Assembly (NCBI GenBank): GCA_015680685.1
Contig: MNCI01029297.1
Location: 473,727-537,726, forward strand
Reading direction: 5' to 3'
DNA: 64,000 nt
Source: Gnetum montanum
Lineage: Eukaryota > Streptophyta > Gnetopsida > Gnetales > Gnetaceae
Position 1 is the first letter of the stretch. Each line of letters starts with the position of its first letter. The translations under genes were made by a program, and so were the position numbers. Of this stretch, positions 1 through 11,600 are shown piece by piece. Below the pieces are notes generated by a model, which saw only the letters and a program-made list of their open reading frames with translations, ran no database searches and was not told where the DNA came from.

Positions 1-413
1 AGGTGGGAAGGCTTCTAGGCTATGTATGTGGTCTCCATGTTGAAAGGAAAAAGTTTCCAAAACCCCTACCCTTCCATGCTGGGGGTAGGTGAGATCTACC
101 TCCTTGCATGTGTTTCCAGTGTAGAAAAATGTATACCCCCATATAGCCCATTAAATTACCTCTTTTGACATTCCAAAAGGCATTTTTGACCTCTCCAAGC
201 CCAAATATAGATAGTAGATGACTATTTCTACTTGGGAAATAAGGCTTTGACCACTTGTGAGGCATTTTTAAGCCCCAAAAGTATAAAGTATGTGAAATTT
301 CCAACTATGTATTACAATTTTCACATTTACAATGAAGTTTCACCTTGGTTTTCATGGGGTGAATGCTACATGATGAATATTAGCTATAACATGTAAATTT
401 CTATGGTGTTTCA
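1..413 (-). repeat. 3' LTR of Element B (partial)
   Basis: This matches, in the same orientation, the B 5' LTR near 43250-43668, with many substitutions. In reverse complement it matches the A LTRs near 15208-15600 and 37647-38000. On the minus strand it begins with TGAAACACC directly after the polypurine tract at 414-432. The rest of the LTR and the target duplication lie upstream of the window. Confidence 0.85.
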
Positions 414-432
414 ATGGCCCTTCTTTGTTGGT
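414..432 (-). other. Polypurine tract of Element B
   Basis: The minus strand reads ACAAAGAAGGGCCAT immediately before the LTR start TGAAACAC. Element A has ACAAAGACGGGCCAT before TGAGACACC at 30765. The purine-rich tract abutting the LTR is the expected primer site for plus-strand DNA synthesis. Confidence 0.8.
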
Positions 433-534
433 GCTTGGAGGATTGATCTAAGAGGCACTAACAAAAAATACAAAACACCACTGCATATTATAATGCTATA
501 ATGCATATAGGTCACATGAGAATCAAGTTATCTA

Positions 535-645
535 AGTCACTAAGGTTTCTAGTTTAAGGCCATGGTGAGCCATGATACTAGTGTAAGGCCCTGGCAGGCT
601 ATGTTGCTAGTTTAATATCATAGTAGACCATTTGAAAGTAGGTTT
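535..645 (-). repeat. Module-border repeat, integrase/3' end of B
   Basis: Two or three diverged copies of a roughly 35-40-base unit, of the type GGCCATGGTGRGCCATGATACTAG on the plus strand (shortened here). The same unit lies at the integrase end of A (30545-30640), before RT in A and B, and after protease in B and D. See findings. Confidence 0.6.
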
Positions 646-664
646 TCTTATTGATGATTTTTCA

Positions 665-1900
665 ACTACATGTGGTATGGCTTTAGATAGGAATGATTAA
701 CTAGATTAGCCAGCATATTTCCATCCATGTCAACTATTTTAAATGCTTTGTTCCTATAGGCTCTAGTGATAAGAAAGAGCCCTTCTGAGTTAGCTAAGAA
801 TTTATCTACATGCTAACAAATGACCTTGAGGACTAGGTCCCCCTCCTTGATCTTGCACATGGTCAACTCATGGTGATGTTGTCGCTTCTGCCTCTCTTGA
901 TAGTGCTTGATGTGGGCAAGTACTTTCATACACTGCTCCTCCACTAAATCTAGGGATACCATCCACAACTTCTTATTTTTCTCATCATTGATGAAGTCAT
1001 TCAAGGCTATTTGGAGTGATGGCACCTGCAATTTAAGACGTAAAACATCTTTAAAAATATAAACACAGCTATAAGGGTTCATGCTGGTTGCCATGTGATA
1101 GGTTGTTTTGTATGTTCATATTGCATGGACAAGTCACTCATGACACTTCCATTTGCTATTATTGAGCATCTTCTCAAGCAAGTTGAAGATGGCCTTGTTG
1201 CTTTCTTCTGCTTGTCCATTGGCTTGAAGGGAGTAAGGTGACAAGAAAGAATGCTTAATGCCTAGGTTGCGATAGAAATTATTGGTTTCTTAGCTATTAA
1301 ATTCAAGTCCATTATCTATAACTATGATCATGGGTATGCCAAAATGAGCTATAATGTTATATAAGATAAATCTACAAACTTGTTCAAGTGTGGTCTTCCT
1401 TAGGGAAATAGCCTTAGCCCACTTGGTAAAGTATTCAGTTGTAGTGATGATGAAGCTATGTCCTATGGAAGACTTAGGTGTTATAGGTCCACTGATATCC
1501 AACCTCCATGATTGAAATGATCATGTTATCTAGGTTATATGTAACTTAATTGGTAATACATGTATCAGGTTGCTATATCATTGGTATGTGTCACATCACT
1601 TAACCTTTTGTAGGTAGTTATTTTCCATATGGATCCAATAGTAGCCTAACTATCTAATCTTAGTAGCCATGGCTTTAGGTCCTATATGTCCTCCACAAAC
1701 ACCTTTGTGAACCTCCTCTAGGACTATTTTGGCTTCAATTTTACCTAAGCACTTTAGGAGCATGCCATCATAGGATCATCAACATAAAGTGTTATCACCT
1801 ATGATGACATACTACTTCAATTTCTTGTGTATGGTGTCCTTTTAAGTAGTAGTCAGGCATTGTGAGGATTCACCATGCATAAGATAAAATTTGACATCAT
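665..1900 (-). pseudogene. Integrase of Element B (decayed)
   Basis: Ty3-gypsy integrase read on the minus strand. A zinc-binding region near 1860-1590 shows HEG and GHIGPK, but the final CxxC reads CDTY, so one cysteine is lost. The core (about 1502-1110) keeps all three catalytic positions: the Asp of LDISGP, the Asp of VIDNG and the Glu of NGQAEE. The C-terminal part (1094-665) contains HIKHYQERQKRQHHHEL and ends near YLKPYHM. I see no chromodomain, as expected for Tat. Several stops and frameshifts separate the pieces. A homologous copy lies in A at 29390-30540. Confidence 0.85.
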
Positions 1901-1999
1901 CATACCCTCCTTGGGAGGAGCAATATGAATGGAGGCCATAAAGGCATCCTCAGTGTTCTATGTAATGGGAGTAGCATAGGTCATGGTTAAGGTGGGCAA

Positions 2000-2400
2000 C
2001 CTACTAAATACATCTAGTGTCACACTAAGGGCTAATGTTGCAATTGCATTAGCTATGGTGTTTTCATTTCTAGGTATGTATTGGACATTAATGTCTATGA
2101 ATTGTTGTAACAACTACTTCCCTAGGTCATAGTAAGGTTGTAAGTAATTAGCTTTAGATGCATAGACTTCAATTACTTGGTTAGACACAAGTTGTGAATC
2201 ACCTTTGATGGCTAGGCATCTAATTCTAAGGTCATGAGACACCATTATTCCTCTAATCAAACCCTCATATCTTTCTATGTTTTTGGTACATTTGAAACTA
2301 AAATGATAGGTAAAGGATCAGATCTCACTAGATGGGAATGTTACAATGGAAGAAAACTAGCTCCATGGGTAGTTAAAGCTCCATCAAAGTTCATGATTGC
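2000..2400 (-). pseudogene. Second (archaeal-type) RNase H of Element B
   Basis: This begins with FDGALTTHGA and continues in other frames with CTKNIERYEGLIRG, KGDSQLV and YIPRNENTIANA. These are the Asp, Glu and Asp signature segments of the RVT_3-type RNase H. Its position after the Ty3 RNase H and before integrase is the hallmark of Tat-lineage elements, where an extra RNase H was acquired. The catalytic acidic residues of the first three motifs are still readable, but the frame is broken after the first motif. Confidence 0.78.
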
Positions 2401-2409
2401 CCCATAACC

Positions 2410-2885
2410 CTTAGGCACTTGGCTCACTATGTTAATGTGTTCATCAAGGAACTTAGTATCTTTGGTTGCTTGGTCATCCATAGGTGAAACTATGAGTTTT
2501 ACAGCTATAGCTTGACCTTTTGTTGAGGATTGAGAGACATAATGGCTGTCAAACTCCACAGTTATGGCTTTCCATTGGGCTATATGGCTACTTTCATAGA
2601 TGTTGGTCATTATGGCTCTAAGTATGTTATCCTTGCAAATTACATTGACTTGACTTCTGAAGAGGTAGTTTTTCCATTTCTTCAAAGAGAAGACTAGTGC
2701 TATAAAATACTTCTCCACTTCAATGTATTGGGTCTCATGGGCAACTAATGCATAGCTAAGGTAGTATACAGGCATTTCTACTCTGTCATCACATTTTTAA
2801 TGGAGTAGAGAGGCAATGGATGTATTAGAGATGGTGAGATAAATGTAAAATTTTTTACCCTCTTGCAAAAGATATACTATTGGTA
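2410..2885 (-). pseudogene. Ty3-type RNase H and connection region of Element B
   Basis: Residues such as EGKKFYIYLTIS, PVYYLSYALVAHETQY, EKYFIALVFSLKKWKNYLF and WKAITVEFD give the classic gypsy RNase H and tether pattern. The first catalytic Asp is replaced: ISNTSI here against ISDTSI in the A copy. The longest open stretch is 2341-2775. It leads directly into the second RNase H. Confidence 0.82.
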
Positions 2886-3830
2886 GCTATGTTAACTCTT
2901 GCTTAAGGTTTTCAAAGGCCTCGTGACATTGAGCCATCCACTCATAGTGAACTCCTTTCTTAAGCAAGTGTTGCATGGGTTGTAACTTATCCGTAAGCCT
3001 GGTGATAAACCTATGAATAAACTATAATATTCCTTGTAATTCCTAAATGTCTTTAAGGTTGGTAAGTGCTACTAATTTGGATATGGCCTAACCTTTTCAA
3101 GATCTATGCATATCCCTACTTACGAGACTACAAGGCCAAGCATCTTACCGGTCTTGACATTAAATACATACTTAGGATTGAGCCAAAGCTCATATTTGAG
3201 ACATCCAAAGCTCATATTTGAGGCATAATTTAAGCACAAGATATATGTAATTAACATGGTCATAAGCTATCTTATATTTCATGGTTATGCAATCTACGTA
3301 ATCATTAAGCAAACCTAACATGTAATCATTAAAGATATAGGTCATGGCTCTCTGGTATGTTGCTCTGAAGGCCAAAGGGCATCATGGTATAACAAAAAGT
3401 ACCCCATGGTGTGATGAAGGTCTTGCTAAGTTGTTGCTTTAGGTTGATCCTAATTTGGTTATATCTTAAGAATCCATCCATAAAGGACAACAATACATGT
3501 TCAGTTGTAGTATTGATAAGTTAATCAATACTAGGAAAAGGGAAGTCATCCTTGATAGTTGCTTTATTTAGGTCTTAAAAATCAATGCAAATATGGATAC
3601 TTCCATTTTTATTAGGGACTACCACTATGTTGGATACCCATTCTATGTAATCAATAGTCCTAATGAAACTTTCTTTGTAGAGCTTTGAGATTTCATTGTG
3701 AACTGCCAAGGCCAAATCAAGTCTAATCTTGCACACTTTTTGGTTAACTGGTTTAATGCTAGAATCCAGTATGATGTTGTGTTGGACTAGACATGGGTAT
3801 AGGCCTATCATATCTTCATATGACTAGGAA
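2886..3830 (-). pseudogene. Reverse transcriptase of Element B (decayed)
   Basis: Minus-strand reading gives IKPVNQKVCKIRLDLALAVH, then WVSNIVVVPNKNGSIHICIDF (fingers and first palm Asp), LSFMDGF, TFITPWGTFCYTMMPFG, ATYQRAM, then NDYVDCI where YVDD is expected. The second Asp of the active site is therefore lost. It ends in the thumb and connection region FENLKQEL. Stops and at least three frameshifts break it. A's RT has lost this central part by deletion, so B is the only place in the window where the gypsy RT core can be read. Confidence 0.83.
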
Positions 3831-4155
3831 AATGCCTTAATGTTGTTCTATAAGACTTTGGTGATGCCTTGGGTACGTTGAGGCTCTAATGAGAAACTTA
3901 GTTTAAGGGTTTCTCCACACCACTATGTGTTGTGACAAGAACCTTAACTAGAGAGTCTTTGGTTATGTCACCTACTTCTAAGTCAAGGATCTTAACTAGG
4001 TTTTTAGGACAGTCTAGAGGTTTCTATATTAAGGCTACATGATCTACAAGGCTCTCAAGCTTAAGATCTAGGTAATTAGGGTTGATACACCATTTAATAT
4101 CATTGTGAGTTCCATGTAGATACAAAGGAAAATTAAATTTTTTCTAGGTACTCAT
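3831..4155 (-). pseudogene. N-terminal segment of Element B pol, with candidate ATG
   Basis: The region upstream of RT is shared with A (27618-28000). On the minus strand it starts ATG AGT ACC at 4155, then a stop, then segments matching A such as LPLY, HNDIKWCI, PNYLDLKLESLVDH. Homology to A continues in this frame down to RT. I recognise no domain. It may be the start of a separate pol reading frame or the downstream exon of a gag-pol transcript (see 4156-4182). Confidence 0.6.
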
Positions 4156-4182
4156 ACTTTGATCCTACATGTCAACCAAAAG
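4156..4182 (-). other. Splice-acceptor-like site before pol of Element B
   Basis: The minus strand reads a T-rich stretch, then ACATGTAG|GATCAAAGT followed by ATG. A reads ACATGCAAGATCAAAGT at 27601. The simplest ancestor, ACATGCAG|GATCAAAGT, is a textbook 3' splice site. Each copy differs from it by one transition. Ogre elements are known to splice an intron between protease and RT. The matching donor is not identified, and the donor-like sequence at the gag-protease stop would not keep frame. Confidence 0.4.
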
Positions 4183-5030
4183 CATATTAAGTGGCACTTG
4201 GGTAAAAGTAAATAAATAATTTTAAAATATCATAAAACACTTGCAAATTTAATACAATTAAGGTCGTCCAAGGTCATCAGTGAGATAAGGTCTATTCAAA
4301 AAAGTGCAATAGAGGAGAAGAAAGATTACATAAAGGTCAAATAAGGGGAAGTATAAGGCTACAAATGGTCAATAAAGGCCAAAACAGTGCCATTTTAAGG
4401 CCTTAGTGGGCCATGATGCTAGTTTATAGTCTTGGTGGAATATGATGCTAGTTTATGGCCTTAGTAGGTCATCATCATATGGTGTCCAACAACAGTTAGA
4501 GAAGGTTAAACCCCACTATTTGATACCATTTAAAGGCCAAAAAAAAGGTAAATAGAGCTATAATAAGACAAACATTGAACATATAAGACTATATAAAGGC
4601 CATAGAACGTTAACAAGGTCAACAAGGCAACATAAGTCTAAAAACAAGCCAAAACATTACATAATAAGGAAAAAATCAAGCAAAATAGGCTATAAATGAT
4701 AAAATTTAGCTATATAGGTTAAAAATAATTTGGTTTTACCAATTTTAGGTGTTAGTGTGCCATGTTTTGAGGCTACAAGGCTATTAGGTGAGTTCAAGCA
4801 TCAATCAGGGCTATTTGGACATAAAAATTAAGTGTTTTAAGGCTTTTTCATTGAGATTATCATGAAAACATGGACCATTCATATGGAAACTAAGGAAAAT
4901 AGGTTTTGGAGTTCTTAGAGGTCTAATATTGAGGTTCTGGGACCTTCCAAAGGTAGCGTAGGGTTAGATCCATCAAAATTAAGCACTTCAAAGGTCTGTA
5001 AAGGTTAAAAAGTAAGTTCTAAAGCCTTCC
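4183..5030. other. AT-rich spacer before pol, with border repeat at 4380-4475
   Basis: No ORF of note. It contains two or three units of the border repeat (GGCCTTAGTGGGCCATGATG at 4392 and relatives) and a run of short GGC/CATA-type direct repeats. It aligns in reverse to 26770-27600 of A. Confidence 0.55.
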
Positions 5031-8000
5031 CCCTTTATTTCCACACTAGCCAGCATCGAAAAGATGGGGTTTAGCATGGAGAACTAAAATCAAAGCAAAA
5101 ATCAGGTCAAATATGGTCAAATAGGTAGCTAGAATCTAAATCTAGAACTTGCACATCTCCCGGCTTCATTCCAAGGCAGTTTGAGACAATTTTGGGTGTC
5201 AAGATTTTTCAAAATCGTTTCCCACATTTTTCCACAATGAGCATAGTATCCTTTGTAGGGACACTTCTTTTATGAATTTAGAGTGATTTAGGGGCACTTT
5301 GACCAAGTTTCTAGGCCCTTAGGAATGTAAACTTTGATTTTGCATGTTTCTGGCTGATTTTAGGCTTATTTGAAGGTTGTTTAAGGGTACTTAAGCTCTT
5401 CCCCCCATATTTCCATATTCAGGGAGTTACTCCAGCATGGAAAAATGGGGGGAATGGGTTTTAGAAGTTGAAATGAGGTCAAACAGGCAAAATCTTTAGG
5501 CTATGAGGTCCTAGGCTTCTCTAGTGTAGATCTTTGGCTTCTAGGAGTGCCATCTTGCCACTAGAAGTGGAAAAGAATTTTTTCCCTTTATTTCCACATT
5601 GGGAAAGTTACTATAGTGTGGAAGAAGGAAGAATTGTAGATCTATATTGATTTATGTTACCATTGACCATGCAGGTTACCTTCCAGAGTTGCGAGGGTTA
5701 AGGGCTATGCATTTGTGTCAAAATTTAGTAGTTTTGGGCATCCCTAAGTGGTTTTTTTTACTTCCTCCCATTTTTCCATGCTAGGGATGAAGATATTAGT
5801 GTGGAAAACTAGGGGAAATCATGTTTTTTCCATCTCAAATCATTCCTATGAAGTCTAAGGTCTCCAATGGCTGCTACCAAGGTTCTAGAGTGCATGAAAG
5901 GCCATTTAATGTCATTATGAGTTGTTTAGGAGCCTCAAACAAGTTCCCCCATTGTGTTTCCATGCTTGGGATACCATCCTTAATGTTGAAAATGGGGTCC
6001 CTAGTGTGAAAGAACCATGCATCTCATATCTAGGCCAATTTTAACCTCAATTGACTATGCATGTCAGCCTCTGGGGCTACCAGGGTCAAAGACTAGCATT
6101 CCATGTCAAGTTTTGGTAATCTTGAGTATTTCTAAGTATTTTTTGAACTTTCCCATTTTTCCATGTTGGGAATAGAATGATCAATATGGAAAACTAGGTG
6201 GAATCATGTTTTGGCCTTTTGACATCAGTTTCTTAAAGTTTGAAAATTTCAAACAATGCTGGTAGGGTCCTAGATCACATGCAAGCATAATTAATGTTGT
6301 TATGAGGTAGTTATGGATTTTAAATGAGTTTTTTCCTTAATTTCCATGCTAAGAAGCATGGAGGAGGTGATCCCCAAAGTGGAGGCACCATAAAACTTAG
6401 ATCTAGCCTAGTTTTAACTTCAATCGGTCATGCATGTTAGCCTTTAGGGCTACTGGGGTTGAAGACTAGGGTTTGGAGTCAAAACTAGCTAATTTATAGG
6501 TTTTCCAAGTGTTTTTTAAGCTTCACCCTCTTTTTCTATGCTAGGGATAGTATAACTAGTGTAGAATCTTTGGGGAAAATATATTTTTATCCTTTTTCAT
6601 CATTTTTGATCATGCATGTAGGTCCTTAAGGTTTCTAGTATGGATGGTCAATTCCTGGTGTTGAAATTTTTTTGTTTCAAAGGTTGAAGAGTGGTTTTTG
6701 GGCTTCCCCCAATTTTTCCACACTATGGATTCCATACTCAATGTGGAAAATTGGGGAAAAATATTTTTGATCCTTTGTGATCACTTTCAATCATGCATGG
6801 AGGATTCAAAGGTTGTTGGCATCAATTGTTGATACTTAATGTTAAAATTTAGTGTTTTCAATCATCATTAGGTGAGTTTTTGGCTTCCCACACTTTTTCC
6901 ATGTTGGGGATTCCATTCTTAGCATGGAAAATTAGGGGGAAAATATTTTTTGATCCTTTGTAATCACTTTTAGTCATGCATGTAGGCTTCTAAGGTTGCT
7001 AGCGTTGATTACTGATACTTGATGTTAAAATTTAGTTGTTTCAAGGGTCATTAGGTAATTTTGGGCTTCCCCCAATTTTTCCACACTAGGCTTTCATGCT
7101 TAGCATGAAAAATTTTGGGAAAATATTTTTGACCATTTGTGGTCACTTTTAGTCATGCATGTAGGCTTTTAAGGTTACTAGTGTTGACTACTACATTTGA
7201 TGTTATGATGTGGTTGTTTCACGGCTTATCAGGTATTTTTTTTGGCTTCCCTACCATTTTCCACATTGGGAATTCCATTTGCAACATGTAAAATTAATGG
7301 GAAGGGATTTTTAGCTACTTATGATCATTCTAGCTATGCATGAGCATCCACAGGGTTACTAGCAGTGGTCATCAATGCCTAAGGTGAAGATTTAATCTTT
7401 TTGAAGGTTGTGGTGGGGTTTTAGGCTTTTCCACTTCCATCCATGCTGAGGGTGGAAGGCTTAGCATCGAATAGGTCTTCCTTGATAAATAAAGTTAGAT
7501 CTAGGCCAAATTGACAACTAATCAACCATACATGTCAACCTCCAAGGTTACTAGTATCAACGGTCAATGTTGGGTGTCAAGATTCGATAGTTTGGAGGCT
7601 TCTAAGTGTTTCATGTAATCATTCCACTTTCTTTCATGCTAGGCATGGTGGTCCCATCATGGATGAGATGGGGATGATATTTTGTACCATATTTAACCAC
7701 TTTTGAAGCTTTCAGAACCTCCAGAGGATTTTTGTAAGGTCTAGGGATCACCGAGCATCAGGAAATGGTTATTAGGTAATCAATTTAGGTCATTTTTAGC
7801 TTCCCCCCATCTGTCCACGTTGAGGGTGAGAGACGTAGCATGGAAGAAGCTTCCTCCACTATGAAAAACACCAAATCCTAGATTTCAACTAGTTTTGACA
7901 AGGTTTGTTGGGGTTTGAGGCTACTAGAGATGCTTGGAGGGGATCAAGGTCATGTGGGGTCCAATTTGGGATCAAACCTATGCTAGATGGATGTTGAAAG

Positions 8001-8060
8001 GTAAGAGTGAGTGTTACCCCTCCCCCCTCTTCCATGATAGGAACTAATACCTTATCATGA
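5030..8060. repeat. Spacer array of hairpin units, Element B
   Basis: A series of about eleven to thirteen diverged units of roughly 200-260 bases. Each has a segment like CCATTTTTCCATGCTGGGGAT (shortened) followed 15-25 bases later by its near complement (AGCATGGAAAAnnGGGG), then a CATGCATG-containing linker with GGTTGCTAGTG. Each unit can fold into a hairpin. The corresponding array in A is at 24040-26770 in opposite orientation, consistent with the opposite orientation of the elements. The short ORFs seen here are not conserved between units. Confidence 0.65.
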
Positions 8061-8680
8061 AAATCCATGGTGTCTATCCTAGCTCATGTCTTATCCACCT
8101 TTGGAAACCCAAGGTTGGAAAAGGTAGGTTTGGGTTATTAAAAATAGATAGATATTTGTAATTATAATGAATTTATAAAATAATAGGCATGTTTCCATGC
8201 TAGGCATGGTATTCCCAATGTGGATTCATGGGGTTAAGATTTCCATAAGGATTTAAGAGTCAAAATTGGCAAAAATTTCAATGTTGATGTAAGTTTTGGT
8301 TAAGAATGAAGGTGCAATGTGGGGACCACAATCGAAAAAATTTAAAATTTTGAAAAGTGAAGTTTTTTCCCATCTAAAACCAATGTGAACTAGACTCTTC
8401 CCCCTTGTACTTTATTGCACCTGTAGTTATGGTACACAGAATTGGTAGCTAGGATTTTAAATTGTGCGTTTAGGTTTTAGATGTGATTTTATTGTGGAAT
8501 CTCACAAGTTTTCATCACAAATTTTATTCTACATTAGTAGTGCATTTGAGGAGAGCTTTGGTAGAGGTTATTGTGGAAAAAACAACCAATTCTCAATGCA
8601 AAATCCTCCCACCTTCCTCACAGCCAGTGTTGATCTCTCATCCTCCTTAATTTTCAACCATTCCTAGCATTGAGCCTGGC
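8061..8680 (+). other. Conserved leader upstream of aORF exon 1, Element B
   Basis: Non-coding, but conserved with A (23589-24040, minus strand), for example around GTGGGGACCACA, AATGTGAACTAG and CACCTGTAGTTATG. It lies immediately upstream of the aORF ATG and is the natural place for an antisense promoter. I see no convincing TATA box in it. Confidence 0.4.
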
Positions 8681-11600
8681 ATGGTGCCAAAGAAACAAGG
8701 GGAAAAGAGTTTAAACCCTATGATTTAGAAGGTGTATGATCATACTCAGGAATTAGAATAATTTCCTAGGCCCATCTCCATCTATTCTTCTTCTATTATT
8801 TCTCCAAGGTAGGCAATTCTGCCTATTTTTGCCTTTGTTTCTTGTGGTTTTTCTAGTTTTTTTCTTCCTATGTGTTAAGGCTATTTTTTAGATCTACTTT
8901 GGTGGAGGGACTAAAATGGAATTGTAATGAAATTCAACCTCCTATTTTGGTTTCTTCCATTCTACTCTATAGTTGGTTCCTTTCTTTAGATTTCATAGAT
9001 TTGATTTTGAAAATAGGGCTTAATGTTTCATACTTTGTTCTCAAAATTTTGGGGTGTGGCTATTTTATCCAGATCTAGGCCATATGATTTTTTAAAATTA
9101 AATTTCAAAATAATCCTACCTCATTATTTTTATGTGAATTTTAATGGGTTTCAATGCTTTTGGTTATTTCATCTATTTTCATGGCTATATGAAATCTAGG
9201 TTTTAAGATTTTTGAAGTTTTTACATGAAAAAGCAAGCAATGTTGTGTATTTTTTCATGGTATAATGGCTACACATTTATAAAATTGAAATTCATGGATT
9301 TTTATCCCTTTTTTTAAACTTTCCAATGGCTATTGTTTCATTTAATTTGACCTTGAAATGAAGAAGTTATGGCTTTTTTCCTAATGTTGCACAATTAGGT
9401 TGTTTGTGCCACTTTTGTAGTTTTATGTAATTTTGCAAAAATTTTCTAAGAAAAAAACAAAGGTTTTGGCTAATTTCTAGCCATGGCTACTTAGGAATTG
9501 GCTTTAACTTTTCAACAGAGGTAGAATCACTCTGATTGAACTTAAAATGAATTTTCTATGAATTTTTTACTAAGCATGTGTAATAAGGATGTTTGTGCCA
9601 TTTTTTGATTATTGTCCAAATTGATGATTTTTTCCTACATAAACAGAAAAGGTTTTGAATTTTTTCTAGGCATAGATGTGTAAGGCTCAATTTAATCTTT
9701 CAAATAGTGGTGGAATCACTTTGTTTATAAGTCAAACAAATTTTTGATGATTTTTTTTAGCTATGGCTATGTGAACAAGGCAAAATGATGGTTGTAGTAC
9801 ATTACCCATTTGGAAATGGAAGTCATTGATATGTATAACTTATGTTTTTCTTTTGTGAACATGTAAAACTAATGCTTAATTTTTCTTTTTTTAAGAAGAG
9901 TAAAAGTTTTTTCTATTTTAAATGAGATTTTACTATGGCTACATTGCTTTTTCTAAGTTTATTACGCTTTTTCTAAATTTGTGCATAGCTTAGATGATTT
10001 TTCCAAATTTATGCATGGTTTACATAATTTATATGTTTTTTCCTAAGATTTCTGCATAGTTTAGATGCTTTCTTCCAAATTCATGCATGTTTTGCATAAT
10101 TTAGATGTTTTTGCTAAGCTTATGCTTGCTTTTTACTAAATTTAGGCATAATGTAGATGCTATTTTCTAAATTTATGCATAATTTAGGCTAAGACTTTGT
10201 TTTAGCTATAATTTTTTGGCTATAAAGATTATAAAATATGGTAAGAATGCTTCAATGAAATTTCTCAAGCTAATTTAGATAAACATGTTGTGTATCAATA
10301 GTATCAAGCTAATTTCTCAAGCTAATTTAGATAAACATGTTGTGTATCAATAGTATCAAGCTAATTTCTCAAGCTAATTTAGATAAACATGTTGTGTATC
10401 AATAGTATCAAGCTAATTTCTCAAGCTAATTTAGATAAACATGTTGTGTATCAATAGTATCAAGCTAATTTCTCAAGCTAATTTAGATAAACATGTTGTG
10501 TATCAATAGTATCAAGCTAATTTCTCAAGCTAATTTAGATAAACATGTTGTGTATCAATAGTATCAAGCTAATTTCTCAAGCTAATTTAGATAAACATGT
10601 TGTGTATCAATAGTATCAAGCTAATTTCTCAAGCTAATTTAGATAAACATGTTGTGTATCAATAGTATCAAGCTAATTTCTCAAGCTAATTTAGATAAAC
10701 ATGTTGTGTATCAATAGTATCAAGCTAATTTCTCAAGCTAATTTAGATAAACATGTTGTGTATCAATAGTATCAAGCTAATTTCTCAAGCTAATTTAGAT
10801 AAACATGTTGTGTATCAATAGTATCAAGCTAATTTCTCAAGCTAATTTAGATAAACATGTTGTGTATCAATAGTATCAAGCTAATTTCTCAAGCTAATTT
10901 AGATAAACATGCTTTAGAAAAAAATTTGGATGAATTCACCAAGAGTCCTCAAATCAAAATTGTTGTGTATTAATAGTAAAGAGGGTACTTTAATGAATAC
11001 ACCACCAAGTTTTACCATGTATACAAAATGTGTAAGGATGATAGGAGGATGCACAACTAGTGGGTAGATGCTAATATCTAGAACCTCCACACCATAGAAG
11101 AAAAGGAAAGATAAATCTATAGCTTCTAGTGTTTTATGGTTTTAGGTGTTCAATTACTTTTCTTGGTCATTGAAATTACTCATATTGATGCTAACCTTTG
11201 GTTACACCTTCCACCTCAACTGATGTCACTATACCACTTTTAGGTTCATGTCATGAGGATACCCTCATCCTAAAGTTTGGTGAAGTGACATTAGCATACG
11301 AGTGGCTAAAGGGATAGGCACCTAGATATGTTTAACCAAACATCCAACATGCAAGTTTGCTCAATGTATTCATGGCACCCATCCCTTCCATTCCCATTGC
11401 AGAGATGTTACATGTCATCAACTCCTTCAATGAGAAGGTTGGTCATTTTATCACCATCATCTGAGGTGTGAAGGTGAACATGGATGTAGGTGCTACCCCT
11501 TTCATGACTTGTTTGGTATCCTTGCTAATGGGGCAAAGGTTCCCACCAAGATAGTAAGGGAATTGGTCCATCATGATGAAGTTCTAGAGTGGCTTGATGC

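Noticed and set aside
10259-10911. CRISPR-like array
   Set aside because: The 52-base unit repeats head to tail with no unique spacers, in plant retroelement DNA. It is a tandem repeat.
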